A stretch of 64,000 nt of DNA from Ctena decussata (lineage: Eukaryota; Mollusca; Bivalvia; Lucinida; Lucinidae), in the NCBI GenBank assembly GCA_963989385.1, contig OZ022512.1:26433899-26497898 (forward strand), in the 5' to 3' direction. The notes below the pieces were generated by a model. That model did no database searches. It was not told the origin of the DNA and was given only the letters and a program-made list of their open reading frames with translations. The translations under genes and the position numbers were made by a program. Positions 21,275 to 31,216 of this stretch are shown piece after piece. Numbering within the stretch: position 1 is the first letter of the stretch; every line of letters starts with the position of its first letter.

Positions 21275-22056
21275 TTTTAGCTCACCTGAGTACGTGGTGC
21301 TCAAGTGAGCTATTCCTATAGGCAAGCATCCGGCGTCCGACCTGGGGTTACATGGGCAGGGCTAATTTTCCATGTAAGCCTATATAGGCCTGTCCCCACC
21401 CTCCATCCCACATCCCACGTGAAGCCAAAGGCCTATACAACAGCAAGCCACTATGACATGCAATTTTCAAGCATCAATCCCTGCTCTCCCCCACCGCACC
21501 CACCCTACAGCCCAGGCAAAGGCAACTCTACAAGCCACTATGCCGCTGTCAAGTACCAGTCCCCTTTCTCTTCCCCCCATCCCCCGCCTCCCCCATCCTC
21601 TCAAACCCCCAAGGCCTATAAAACTTTATAGGCCAACATGCCATTATCTTTTCCAAGCACCAGAACCCACCCAAGGCCTGTACAACTGAGCTACTTAAAC
21701 CTCCAGGCTACCAAGCAATAACAGTCATGTTTGTACAACTTGTAAATTCCAATGCAGAGGAAGATGATAGTCTTTTAGAATGAGTATGTTGCATTTAATT
21801 GTTGAAGTAACTGATGATGATTGAAGACTGACACTCCGGTGAGCAGAGGAAAATGATAGTATTTTAGAATAGAATGAGTATGTTGTATTCAGTTGTTGAA
21901 GTAACTGATGATGATTGAAGACTGACACTCCGGTGAGCAGAGGAAAATGATAGTATTTTAGAATAGAATGAGTATGTTGTATTCAGTTGTTGAAGTAACT
22001 GATGATGATTGAAGACTGACACTCAGGTGAGCGAATTAGGGTCCTCCGGGCCCTCT
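21275..22056. mobile_element. TTTTAGCTCACCTGAG-ended element
   Basis: Starts with a hairpin TTTTAGCTCACCTGAGTACG facing GTGCTCAAGTGAGCT and ends GGGTCCTCCGGGCCCTCTTG before a T run. This head and tail are, from general knowledge, very common in bivalve DNA. The interior is C-rich and then a 94-bp tandem repeat. The proline-rich frames are artefacts. Confidence 0.6.
21755..22030. repeat. 94-bp tandem repeat, ~3 copies
   Basis: GAAGTAACTGATGATGATTG occurs at 21804, 21898 and 21992. Copies two and three are nearly identical; copy one has small differences. Confidence 0.85.
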
Positions 22057-22274
22057 TGTTTTTTTTTCTTGCGGTATATCTTGCTGACAGAACTTAATAG
22101 TTTGCGACTGTCTGTTTGCAAGATAAAGTCTAAGCAAAGTTTACCCTGTCACGAAAACTCGATATATGCGTTAGTTAAAAAATTATTGATATTAAGACTA
22201 GCAGGTTGTATTACAGTAAAATTCAACTTTTAATTATCATATTTAACGCTTTTCACTCTTATAATGAACAATGA

Positions 22275-22450
22275 TATACGGGTTTAACCTGTTGGACACT
22301 TAAGACTTGTCGGGCATTTAGGGACCTTTGGTGCGTCCCTAAATGTCCAGCATTTTTTTTCTAAGTTAAATTTTGAGTATTTTTCACGAATTAAAACAAA
22401 ATAGAATTTGTCCAACACTTCGGGCTGTCGGACATTTAGGACCATACAAA
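22275..22450. repeat. Hairpin repeat with GTCGGGCATTTAGGGAC motif
   Basis: GTCGGGCATTTAGGGACC faces GTCCCTAAATGTCCAGC, and TGTCGGACATTTAGGACC recurs at about 22426. A fold-back repeat of unknown class. Confidence 0.5.
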
Positions 22451-22469
22451 CATTCCAGCAATACATATG

Positions 22470-22590
22470 TCATTGGAGACGGGTCTTCGGTTTTAAATCT
22501 CATCTGAAAGACCGGAGAAGCGGGGGATCGAACCTGCGACCCTTGGATTGGTAGTTTAGCGCGTTATCCACTACAGTACCGCCGCCTACC
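22470..22590 (-). repeat. tRNA-derived SINE, family 2, copy 2
   Basis: Minus strand: GGCGGTACTGTAGTGGATAA, GGTCGCAGGTTCGATCCCCC and CTTCTCCGGTCTTTCAGATG, the same order as 17244-17412. The B box (GGTTCGATCC) is better preserved here. Confidence 0.7.
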
Positions 22591-22890
22591 TGAGAGGGGT
22601 CCAAATCACGAGCTGCCGCTGCTGTCCCAAACAGCAGCTGCTGCTGAGGCGATAGATACTACTGAGGATTTCTTTATAAGTTATAGTTTTTGACTAAAAT
22701 TCATGCAAGAAAGTATGTGTGAAGTCGTTTTATTATAATATATTGTAAATTCTACCAAATGTACGATTGCTATGTGCCTGGATTTGAAACACAAACAAAA
22801 ATGCAAACTATTTAGCATACCGGTGTAGGAAAAAGAGATTTTTTTTGTTTTCAATTAGCTAAGCGCTTGGGTATGGCATTAATTAAGAAA

Positions 22891-23063
22891 TAGATCAGCT
22901 CTAGCTGTGAATTGTTGAGTAATAATTCACTGTTTGGAGGTCAGTTGTAAAGTAGATCATATCACGAGCGCGGAGCGCGAGTGATATATCTACTTACAAC
23001 TGACCGACAAACAGTGAATTATTACTCAACAATTCAATGCTAGAGCTGAACTATTTCGATTCT
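22891..23063. mobile_element. 173-bp palindromic MITE
   Basis: Arms GTGAATTGTTGAGTAATAAT TCACTG and its complement face each other around the core ATCACGAGCGCGGAGCGCGAG TGAT. The two outermost segments (ATCAGCTCTAGC and GCTAGAGCTGAAC) are also inverted. Confidence 0.8.
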
Positions 23064-23533
23064 AACGCTCAAAATCGCTGAAAAACTATTCTTTTCATTC
23101 AAACTCTCCCAACCTTCCTGCCAGCACGTTCATGCTCCCGCCAATTTTCTTAACTGTATCTAAGGTAAATGTACGCTTTTATGGCGATTTTAGCAAGAAA
23201 AAGAGACGTTACACCGTCTAACGTCTCAAAACGTCACAAAATTACGTCAGTAATGCGAGTGACGGAAGCAATTAGACTCACGCGCTCCGAGACAGTGAAT
23301 TGTTGCAGAATAAAACACGGAAACTTTCCATTGCTTCTATAGGCGCACTGTGTTAGAATGATAAACAATGTCTTGCAATGGTTTACAGTAATTACACACA
23401 ACAGAATACTGAAAAGTACGGAGAGAAACGTCATTCAACATTTCCAGTAGTCAATTGTCATTGGGTTTTCGTAAATTTCAAACTGAAAATTCTCCAGTGA
23501 AAAGAGTTTACCCTGCCGTCGTTTGTCTCCTCA
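23064..23533. other. Interval without recognised features
   Basis: No supported gene. A minus-strand frame of 66 codons at 23234-23434 has no recognisable features. Confidence 0.35.
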
Positions 23534-23626
23534 CAGCAGGCACACAGAGTTGAAATCAACGTTGAGACAACGTCATGACGTTAAATCAACGTTGTGTCAA
23601 TGTTGATTTAACACGAGGTGCCCAGC
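23534..23626. mobile_element. AACGTT-rich short palindromic MITE, copy 1
   Basis: CAGCAGGCACACAGAGTTG at one side and GAGGTGCCCAGCT at the other enclose AATCAACGTTGA blocks around the centre ACGTCATGACGT. Similar to 52915-53018, and its ends resemble those of 53616-53723. Confidence 0.65.
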
Positions 23627-23857
23627 TAACGCTTTTCTGTCCATTCGGAAAGTATATGTGTAGGGAAGCTAGTTGCAGCGAGTCGGATTCAAGGCATATA
23701 TTTCATTTTTAGCGATAAATACACATAATACTGGCCAAAGATTGTTTCGGAGACAAGTCATAGAATGTTCGAATTAGTCTTCTGCTTTAGGAATGACTTT
23801 TTTCAGAATATGTTTTTATTCTTCTATTCTTTTCCCACGTTTTGCTCAAAACAGACC

Positions 23858-23925
23858 TTCGATTTTACGTCCTTTTAACAGTTTTTCAGTCATACATGTA
23901 TCAGGATGATGGGAGGGTGATAATT
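23858..23925 (-). repeat. Tail fragment of the family-1 tRNA SINE
   Basis: ATTTTACGTCCTTTTAACAG, TTTTCAGTCATAC and ATCAGGATGATGGGAGGGTG match the 3' half of the SINEs at 42808-43011 and 53.8-54.1 kb in reverse. Confidence 0.6.
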
Positions 23926-24021
23926 TTTACAGTGCATCCCCTTTCCTATCCATAAAGCCTCGCTAGTGTTGCTGGGTCTATAAAAGACCCTAAAACTGCC
24001 ATTGTGGTAATGCTTAACTTA

Positions 24022-24418
24022 TACGCTGTTTAGACGATAACTGTTTCAATTTGGAACAGATTGCTCCGCAGTAAGGTAATCCGGAGCGAACCCACTTTTC
24101 TGTTTAGACTATACCGTTTTCGATTAAGTGCAAGTTACTTCGCAGTAAGGTAAATGCAGCATATTCAAATGTAAACATGACTTAAATATGCCCGAGGTCA
24201 GCCCAAAAATAAATTTTAATGCGGATTCGCTTCGGTTTGCTGTTTAGACACGACTTTTAATCCGAAGTAAAAGTTAATTCGGTTTCGATCCAAGGTGCCC
24301 TGTAGGATTAGTTTACTCCGAATTAGTTTTTACTTCGAATTAGATTTGCTAGTGTAAACAGTTAATTCGAAGCGAATTCGGATTCGATTCGGATTAAAAC
24401 TCTAGTCTAAACAGGGTA
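24022..24418. mobile_element. ~400-bp MITE with TACNCTGTTTAGAC ends
   Basis: Left TACGCTGTTTAGACGATAAC and right GTCTAAACAGGGTA are inverted; CTGTTTAGAC recurs at 24100 and 24239. Inside, ATTCGGATTAAAAC and TTAATCCGAAGTAAAAG-type motifs form inverted subterminal repeats. Confidence 0.65.
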
Positions 24419-24893
24419 TTAGAGATCTGAAAGCTGCTAAGATTAGATAAGGACTTCATATAATATCTCAAACACTCCTGGTAAACTATCACAGGTACCT
24501 CCGCGGAGGTACCGATAAAAAGTTGTGACAGGCATCCGGAGCTACCTGTGACGGTCCAAAAATAGACAAAAAAGGGTAGGTATTCGTCTTTTTGGATAAA
24601 ATACATAATAACCGGGGAGTTTATTGAAAATCAAAGAATGCTATTCGACTCTTATATACATGAAGTTTTGCCACACAATATATCCCTGGCAACTTTACAT
24701 ATATGCGGAAGATATGACTGTTGAAGTGGCTTTAAGGTCAGTTGAAAGTACTCAAAACAAGATAAAGTCGGTTGTTTTAGGTCTTAAATGCACTTTTCTT
24801 GCATAAGAATCTGTTTGTATGGACACACTGACGTAAAGTAAACCTCTTTGCCCAAATATAACTGCCGATAAACTCCAAATAAGGCTGAATTTT

Positions 24894-24920
24894 GTAAAAA
24901 AAAAAAAAAAAAAAAAAAAC
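24894..24920. repeat. Poly-A run of about 24 bases
   Basis: Uninterrupted A run inside the left arm of the 24478-28453 element; the right arm lacks it. Confidence 0.85.
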
Positions 24921-25181
24921 AACTAGAGGTCCCTGTGACGACATGGAGGTGCCTGTGATGTAAGAAAATATAGTGAAAATCTGAAGATTTATTGCGGTTG
25001 CAAATATTGATATTCTTCATCTCTAAGACCACTGCCTTGAAAGAATCGTTCATTCAACATCGCAATAATCTATCATAATGCGTATATCAAGCATATCTTT
25101 ATCAAAACGACAGACAATGATCATGAACTTATACAATCAGATTCTACATCCTGCTCTCAAAACCAATATAGAAGTAGTATA

Positions 25182-26484
25182 CAGGGTGTTAAGAAAGTTC
25201 GAAGACATTACAATATTGTTTATAACTGCAGAAGTTACACTCATTTAATCTTAAGACTTTACAGGTTTCAAGAACTATTCATTATTTAAGGCTCCACAAT
25301 GAAACAACTTTTACAACCGCACTTTACCGTAATAAAATTAGCAGTTCATACCCAAGGTGTCAAAGTGGCCTGCTATTTATTATGGATTTTACGCACATAG
25401 GTGTGCCATATTAAAATGTTATTTATTCTTATCACTTAGTAAAGCATTGTAGACAACATGCACATTTTGACAAATGATTCATTGACATGAAAAAGCAGAT
25501 GAGGCATTAATAGTTTGTAAAGGGGGTGGGGGTAATGAATGAACATCTGAAATGAAACTTGAATTCAAAAGTTGACAAAGAATCATTTATATCATGGAGT
25601 GGGTCTTAGAGATAAGGGAGACAAGAATAAAATTTCGAAATATTTATGGTGTATCTGTAAATTACCATGTATTTGAAAATTTTACCACCAAAAAGTCAAA
25701 TTATGCAAATGTGTTGATAAAATAGCATTTCTACTTCAATAATGCATCTTAATGACAAGAAAGTTTGTTAATTACAGGGGGTTTTACCTCAGTATAAAGT
25801 ATTTCAAGAGTTTCCTAAACAATTTCATATTCTCACCTACTTTGTTTTAAAACAACGAGGTTTTAGTTCAAAATTCAATGAAAAATGAATCTGAAGTTAA
25901 ATCTAAAGAGTAATTTGTTTGTTAAGAGTGAATTTGCAAAAATAATACAAAAACAAAATTCAGACCAAATGTTTAAGCGATGTGAGAACAAATCTAATAA
26001 CAAGAGACTAAAAGAAATCTGCAAAATGCCTCTGTCTTTACAAATACTGATATAGATTCTATCCCTACTCCCTAAAATTTAAAGTTTCAATTGAGAATGG
26101 GGGTACCCTTTCAATTTAGTTGGAAATTCTGTAGTAAACCGTCAGAAAACAACAAAAACTAAATAAAGAATTCCTGAAAATATTTCCTGCAATACCAGTA
26201 CTTTTACATCTTAAATATTTCTAATAGTTTTAGAAAACCAAGCTCTTAAGATGCTGATTTCTAATGCAAATCGAATTTTCCCTTCACCATCAGTCAGACA
26301 TGTAGAGGGCGTGTCCATGGCAATTCAGATTTTCTCGTCATTTTTAAATCGAAAAAGAATTTATATGGTGCATATCTTTGGGAGTGTTCCCTATATAACA
26401 CTTACAAAGTTTTGCCAAAATCATACTATTATTAAGCTTTCAGTGTATGTTTAAATAATGTCTACGAACTTTCTTAACACCCTG
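25182..26484. mobile_element. 1.3 kb mariner-like non-autonomous element
   Basis: Ends CAGGGTGTTAAGAAAGTTCG and CGAACTTTCTTAACACCCTG, flanked by TA on each side (25180-25181, 26485-26486). TIR style and TA target site fit Tc1/mariner. The interior is AT-rich with no frame resembling a DDD/DDE transposase. Confidence 0.8.
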
Positions 26485-27245
26485 TACATTGACAATAGTT
26501 CATAACAGACACGCATGGTAAACCGAATAAACCCCTCTTTCCCAGACAGGTGGTCATGCACCTACCCCAAATGAAAATAACGCTAACTTCTGTTTTACCT
26601 ATTTTATATTTTAAGTTATAACACAAACCAGAAAGCAAAGTGGGCAGCTGTACATGTGACCTTATTGGTAGAGGACTACAGACAGTGGAAAATTGATGCT
26701 TCACAACAGAAATCCAAAATCCAAAGCATATCATCTCAAAGAATTATTGCCCGTTTTGTTTCCATATCTTATAGTCAAACATTGACGAGTTGTACGTAGC
26801 TGTTGAAAATTTACTGCCTAATTCATTGTTAGAATAGTTATGAAATGCGCTTAAATAAGAGACAATGTTTATATGAATGGTGATGACTGCCTGTTTGTCA
26901 TTGCAACTCGTTAGAAATTGTCGAGATCACACGCCATGCCAGCTACTCCAAACGTTTGCAAAAACAATGTACTCTTTTGTTACCAAATTTGATGCGGTGG
27001 CTATTCGGAGACTTTGAATTACACATAACTTACAGTAAGATTCCAATCACTTCAACATATTAAAAGGTGTAATGTTGAGAATATGTCACCTGCCGATGAT
27101 GTAATATATTTGGATTCTAGCGCCAGCAATTCAAAACAATAGACTGACTGAATCACTTGTAGCACCTATCACTCCAGTAACCATAAAATTAAAGGCAGGG
27201 GTGGACTATATAAGGCGGATTAACTTCCAAATGTCATTCTCTTGT

Positions 27246-27312
27246 CTTGGACGGACACACGGGAGCCACTTGGGGAATGTCATTAGGAGAATTGAACAGA
27301 ACAGAAATGTCA
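27246..27312 (-). repeat. Fragment of the GTCCGTCC..CAAGTGGCTC..GTTCTGTTC repeat
   Basis: TTGGACGGACACACGGGAGC, CACTTGGGGAATGTC and AGAATTGAACAGAACAGAA match the copies at 50370-50640 and 61905-62030. Confidence 0.6.
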
Positions 27313-27461
27313 TTCTGTCTCTAGATCACATAGTGTCAACACCTGCAATCAGCCAATGAAATTACATGTACTATAATTGGTAATTCTGGTCCACTGATTG
27401 GTCAAATAAATTTTATACATCTTTACCTGTACTGGTAAGAAATGCTTTTGCTGTAAAAAAT

Positions 27462-27483
27462 ACCCCCCCCCCCCCCCCCCGCC
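27462..27483. repeat. Poly-C run
   Basis: About 18 C in a row. Confidence 0.85.
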
Positions 27484-28642
27484 TCGGTCACATAAATCCT
27501 GCCTTTAACACATACAATGAGCATCATACGGAATATGTGAGCGACACGCATATGAGATACCGAAAGTACCTGTACGTGTATGCCTGTTGACGGATATCGG
27601 TAAATTTGACCCATTTGACACACCATACGTGTACTGGCATGACGTGTGACCTCGACAATTTCTGACGAGTTGAAATAACTCACAGGCAGCACCTCCCGAT
27701 CACAGTCATCACCATTCACAAAAATGTTGACTTATATCAGCGCGCATTTCATAGCGATTTTAACACTGACTTAAGCAGTTAATTTTCAGCAACTCTGTGA
27801 AATTCGTCAATGTTTGACTAACAGAAGCGGAAACATAATGGGCAATAACTCTTTGAGATTGTGTTTTAGGAATCTTAACATGGAATTTCAGGATATATGC
27901 ATTATGATAGCTAATTGGGACGTTCAATGAATGATTCTTTCCAGGCAGTGGTTTAGAGAAGAAGTATGCCAATATTTTTAGCTGCAATAACTATTCAGAT
28001 TTTCACTATATTTTCTTACATCACAGGCACCTCCACGCTACTGCAGGCACCCCCAGCTGTTGTTTTGAAAAATTAAGCCTTATTTGTAGTCAATTGACAT
28101 TTATATTTGGGCAAGGAGGTCACCTTAACATCAGTGTGCCGAGAAAAACAGATTTTTATGCAAGATGACTGCATTTAAGACAAAAAACGGCCAAATTCTT
28201 TATGTTTTGAGTACTGTGGGCCCCTTCAAAAGTCGAATCTTTGGTTAATATGGAAAGTTCTGGGGGATATGATGTGTGACAAAACTTTATGTCTATAAGG
28301 GCCGAATAGCACTTTTTGATTTTAAATAAACTCCCTGGTTATTTTATACTTTGTCAAAAAAGAGGAATTCCTACCATTCGTTGTCATTTTTTTGACAGTC
28401 ACAGGCAGCTCCATATGCCTGTCCGCCGGAGGTACCTGTGATAGTTTACCAGGCGTGTCAAAGTTCCCGAGTTCAAAGACTGTGATTACTTTATAAATAT
28501 ATTAACACAGGGCCTATGTCGGTCGATACGTTTTCGATGAATTTCGTGGCGCATGATTCAACCACTCATTTACGTACTTCGGTGTGCATCGGACAGTAAC
28601 CATTTGGTCTTAAGAACCTTCCATGTCAGAGATAAAATAATA

Positions 28643-29017
28643 CACTGTAAAAATATCCGTATACTTTCGGGTGAATACCTGGTAACCAGCTGCCAGTCCA
28701 TTTCCCGCTATTTTACGGGCGTCTGTAGACATTTGCTTTTTATCACGCAGAGTATGATAGAATAAGATAGGTATTGTTTTGGTCATATAGCCCTTCAAAA
28801 CTATAAGGGTATTATCGAGTGCGGTCAGTTAATATAACCCTACTATATTGAAATTTAAAAAAAATGTTCTGCAGACAGACGCACGTAAAACAAAAATAAA
28901 AAAGGGAAATGGACTGGCAGCTGGTTGCCAGGTATTCTACCGTAAAATTTACGGATTTATATTTATTTATTTATTTATTTATTTATCTATTTATTATTAT
29001 TATTATTATTTACAGTG
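28643..29017. mobile_element. 375-bp MITE with CACTGTAAA ends and TA duplication
   Basis: Ends CACTGTAAAAATATCCGTA and TACGG...TTTACAGTG, flanked by TA. Inner inverted blocks carry ACCTGG(T/C)AACCAGCTGCCAG followed by TCCATTTCCC on each arm. A (TTTA)n/(TTA)n microsatellite occupies 28957-29010 in the right arm. Confidence 0.8.
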
Positions 29018-29222
29018 TAGGTAATTAAGAGAACAGGACTTGGTAGTGCAGCCAGCTCAAACATACAGAAAAAGCTCATTTTGCTTGACTATTTATTAAT
29101 TGCACCTATATTATCATTAGTAGTAGTCGTGGTAGTATTACAACAATGACTATCATTATTAAGATTAAAACTAGCCGTTCTTTCAGATTCCTTGCACACA
29201 TACATGCTCTTAAGAGTACAAA
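29018..29222. other. Interval without recognised features
   Basis: AT-rich spacer between the MITE and the 74-bp inverted repeat; nothing else seen. Confidence 0.4.
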
Positions 29223-29296
29223 GTACAGTTTAAAGATCTCTTACAGCTAATGATTTTTTTTTAACTTTCTTCAAGCTTTATAAACCGGAACCCCTT
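29223..29296 (+). repeat. 74-bp inverted repeat, left copy
   Basis: Starts GTACAGTTTAAAGATCTCTT and ends TTTATAAACCGGAACCCCTT. It is identical base for base, including a nine-base T run, to the reverse complement of 31143-31216. Confidence 0.93.
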
Positions 29297-29506
29297 TTGT
29301 CCATCCGCCCGTCTGTGCGTTCGTCCGCCCGTCACCCACGGATTTCTTTTATCTTTCGTAATATAAGATAGATATCATTGAAGTTATATGGGGTGCCGTT
29401 TGACTATTTATTCCCTTTTTATAGATATCGATATTTCGATAAACTGGTATCCATAATACAAATTAGCGGCATCCACATTTATCTATGAATATCCGTGATT
29501 CGACCC

Positions 29507-29964
29507 ATGGATATTCAATATATGTCACTGGAAAAGCTGAATTATGAAATTATTAGGCCCATGCAGGAAAAGGTTGTTAAGGAATACCTTAATGGAAGTG
29601 ACATATTACTTTGTTCTCCTACTGGCAGTGGTAAAAGTTTAACATTTGAAATTGCTCCATTTGCTTTTAAATATCTTCAAGGGGTTAATGACGCAACAGT
29701 TATTGTTGTGTCACCGTTAGTGGCACTAATGCAATATCAAGCAGAAGGACTAACCAAAAAAGGTGTAAATGCGGTTTATCTACAGGATGTTTTTACAAAA
29801 TCGGGAGATATTACCTTAGAAGATCTACAGAATGGAAAGTGTGATGTTATTTTTGCCAGCCCAGAATCTTTGCTGGGGGAACATCGTTCTTTGCTAACTA
29901 AACTTTCCAAAAGCAAGATGTTAAAAGCTATTTTCATAGATGAAGCCCACTGCATAAAGAAATA
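29507..29964 (+). CDS. RecQ-like DEAH helicase, N-terminal exon (fragment)
   Basis: The frame starts at ATG 29507 (MDIQYMSLEKL). Visible helicase motifs: a Q-type lead-in (IIRPMQEKVV), Walker A in CSPTGSGKSLTFE, motif Ia in VIVVSPLVALMQYQ, a FASPESLL block and motif II FIDEAHCIKK. This is the first ~150 residues of a superfamily 2, RecQ-type ATPase core. The exon stops at AAATA|GTAAGT, a strong donor that splits the last codon; read without splicing, the next codon is a stop. No continuation (a W/YG-DFR-type block, then motifs III-VI) was found in the following 1.2 kb, which is minisatellite. Either the next exon lies far away or this is a stranded exon. It lies between two identical 74-bp inverted repeats. 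RecQ enzymes unwind DNA 3'-5'; function here is unproven. Confidence 0.8.
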
Positions 29965-30029
29965 GTAAGTATAAAATTACACTCATGTTCCTGTATTTCA
30001 GCTGTGTCAAGAGAAAATATTTGAGCTGT

Positions 30030-30185
30030 GCATTTTCAGACCAGCCAGTGCAGACTTGCAGTGAGGTCAGAGCATGAACAGTTACCTGTGTGTGGAAAAA
30101 TTATCTGGACAGGATGCAAAGAATCTGACCAGATTGGGCATGTAACTGTGCTGGCTGGTCAGAACATGCTTTGATGCACAAATGA
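30030..30185. repeat. Fold-back repeat after the helicase exon
   Basis: CATTTTCAGACCAGCCAGTG faces CTGGCTGGTCAGAACATG, with partly inverted inner segments (GTTACCTGTG / CATGTAACTGTG; TCTGGACAGG / CTGACCAGA). A palindromic MITE-like sequence. Confidence 0.55.
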
Positions 30186-30249
30186 ATCATCTTCAGACTG
30201 TAAAATTATCAAACTCTTTTGTGTCTTATAGCAAAAAAAAAAAAAAAGG

Positions 30250-30950
30250 AATAAACAGTCTTATAACAGAACAGCAACAGACATCACTCTGACTATCTAT
30301 CTGCAACAGCTGCTAGTTTACCAACTGATAGCAGATACAGATATCTTTCTCGCAGCAGTAACAGACATTACCCTAAATATCTATCTTCAACAGCTGCTAG
30401 TTAACAAGCAAATAGCAGATACAGCTATCATTCCAGCAGCAGCAACAGACCTCACTCTGACTATCTATCTTCAACAGCAGCTAGTTGACCAACAGATAGC
30501 AGATACAGATATCTTTTCAGCAGCAGCAACAGATATCACTCTGACTATCTATCTTCAACAGCTGCTAGTTGACTTACAGATAGTAGATACAGATATCATT
30601 CCAGCAGCAGCAACAGACATCACTCTGGCTTTCTATCTTCAACAGCTGCTAGTTTACCAACAGATAGCAGATACAGATATCTTTCTAGCACCAGCAACAA
30701 ACCATCACCCTGACTATCTATCTTCAACAGCTGCTAGTTAACCAGCAGATAGCAGATACAGCTATCTTTCTAGCAGCAGCAACAGACACCACCCTGACTA
30801 TCTATCCATTAACAGCAGCAAGTTTACCAACAGATGACAGATACAGATATCATTCCAGCAGCAGCAAGTGGTGTCACTCTCACTACCTTCGTGCAACAGC
30901 AGCTAGTCCACCAATAGATGACAGATATATATTTCTTTCCAGCAACAGCT
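30250..30950 (-). repeat. 84-bp minisatellite A, inverted block (~8 units)
   Basis: The phrase GACATCACTCTGACTATC starts at 30280, 30364, 30448, 30532, 30616, 30701 and 30785: period 84 with one 85. Each unit has CAACAGCTGCTAGTT, CAGATAGCAGATACAG and ATATCATTCCAGCAGCAGC. This block runs opposite to the blocks at 31217-33215 and 42360-43680. Confidence 0.92.
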
Positions 30951-31142
30951 GTGGAAATATTCACCTACCGCATTTTCAGTACAACAGCAAACGTATAGAT
31001 GTCACTCAAACCCAACAGCAATGGGATACAGATTACAAAAGTCTCACGACTTTCTTCTGAATCCCAGTTTGTATAATTATGATTTGCTGTTGTCAATGTC
31101 ACTGTCATATGTATATTATACAAATAAAATACTGTTTAAACC

Positions 31143-31216
31143 AAGGGGTTCCGGTTTATAAAGCTTGAAGAAAGTTAAAAAAAAATCATTAGCTGTAAGA
31201 GATCTTTAAACTGTAC
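31143..31216 (-). repeat. 74-bp inverted repeat, right copy
   Basis: AAGGGGTTCCGGTTTATAAA to CTTTAAACTGTAC; exact reverse complement of 29223-29296. Minisatellite A begins directly on its outer side. Confidence 0.93.

Larger units (their letters stand above)
24478..28453. mobile_element. 4 kb element with long (~600 bp) inverted repeats ending CCTGGTAAACTATCACAGG
   Basis: Left end CCTGGTAAACTATCACAGGT then ACCTCCG; right end is its complement at 28453. The arms (about 24478-25090 and 27890-28453) share CACAGGTACCTCCG-type motifs repeated near each end, GAAAATATAGTGAAAATCTG and the region around 25040/27930. The middle holds a mariner-like element (25182-26484) and a fragment of another repeat near 27246. 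No transposase frame was recognised. Confidence 0.75.

Noticed and set aside
30000..30090. Second helicase exon directly after CCTGTATTTCAG at about 30001
   Set aside because: The acceptor looks good, but the reading after it lacks the expected helicase block and leads into a fold-back repeat.
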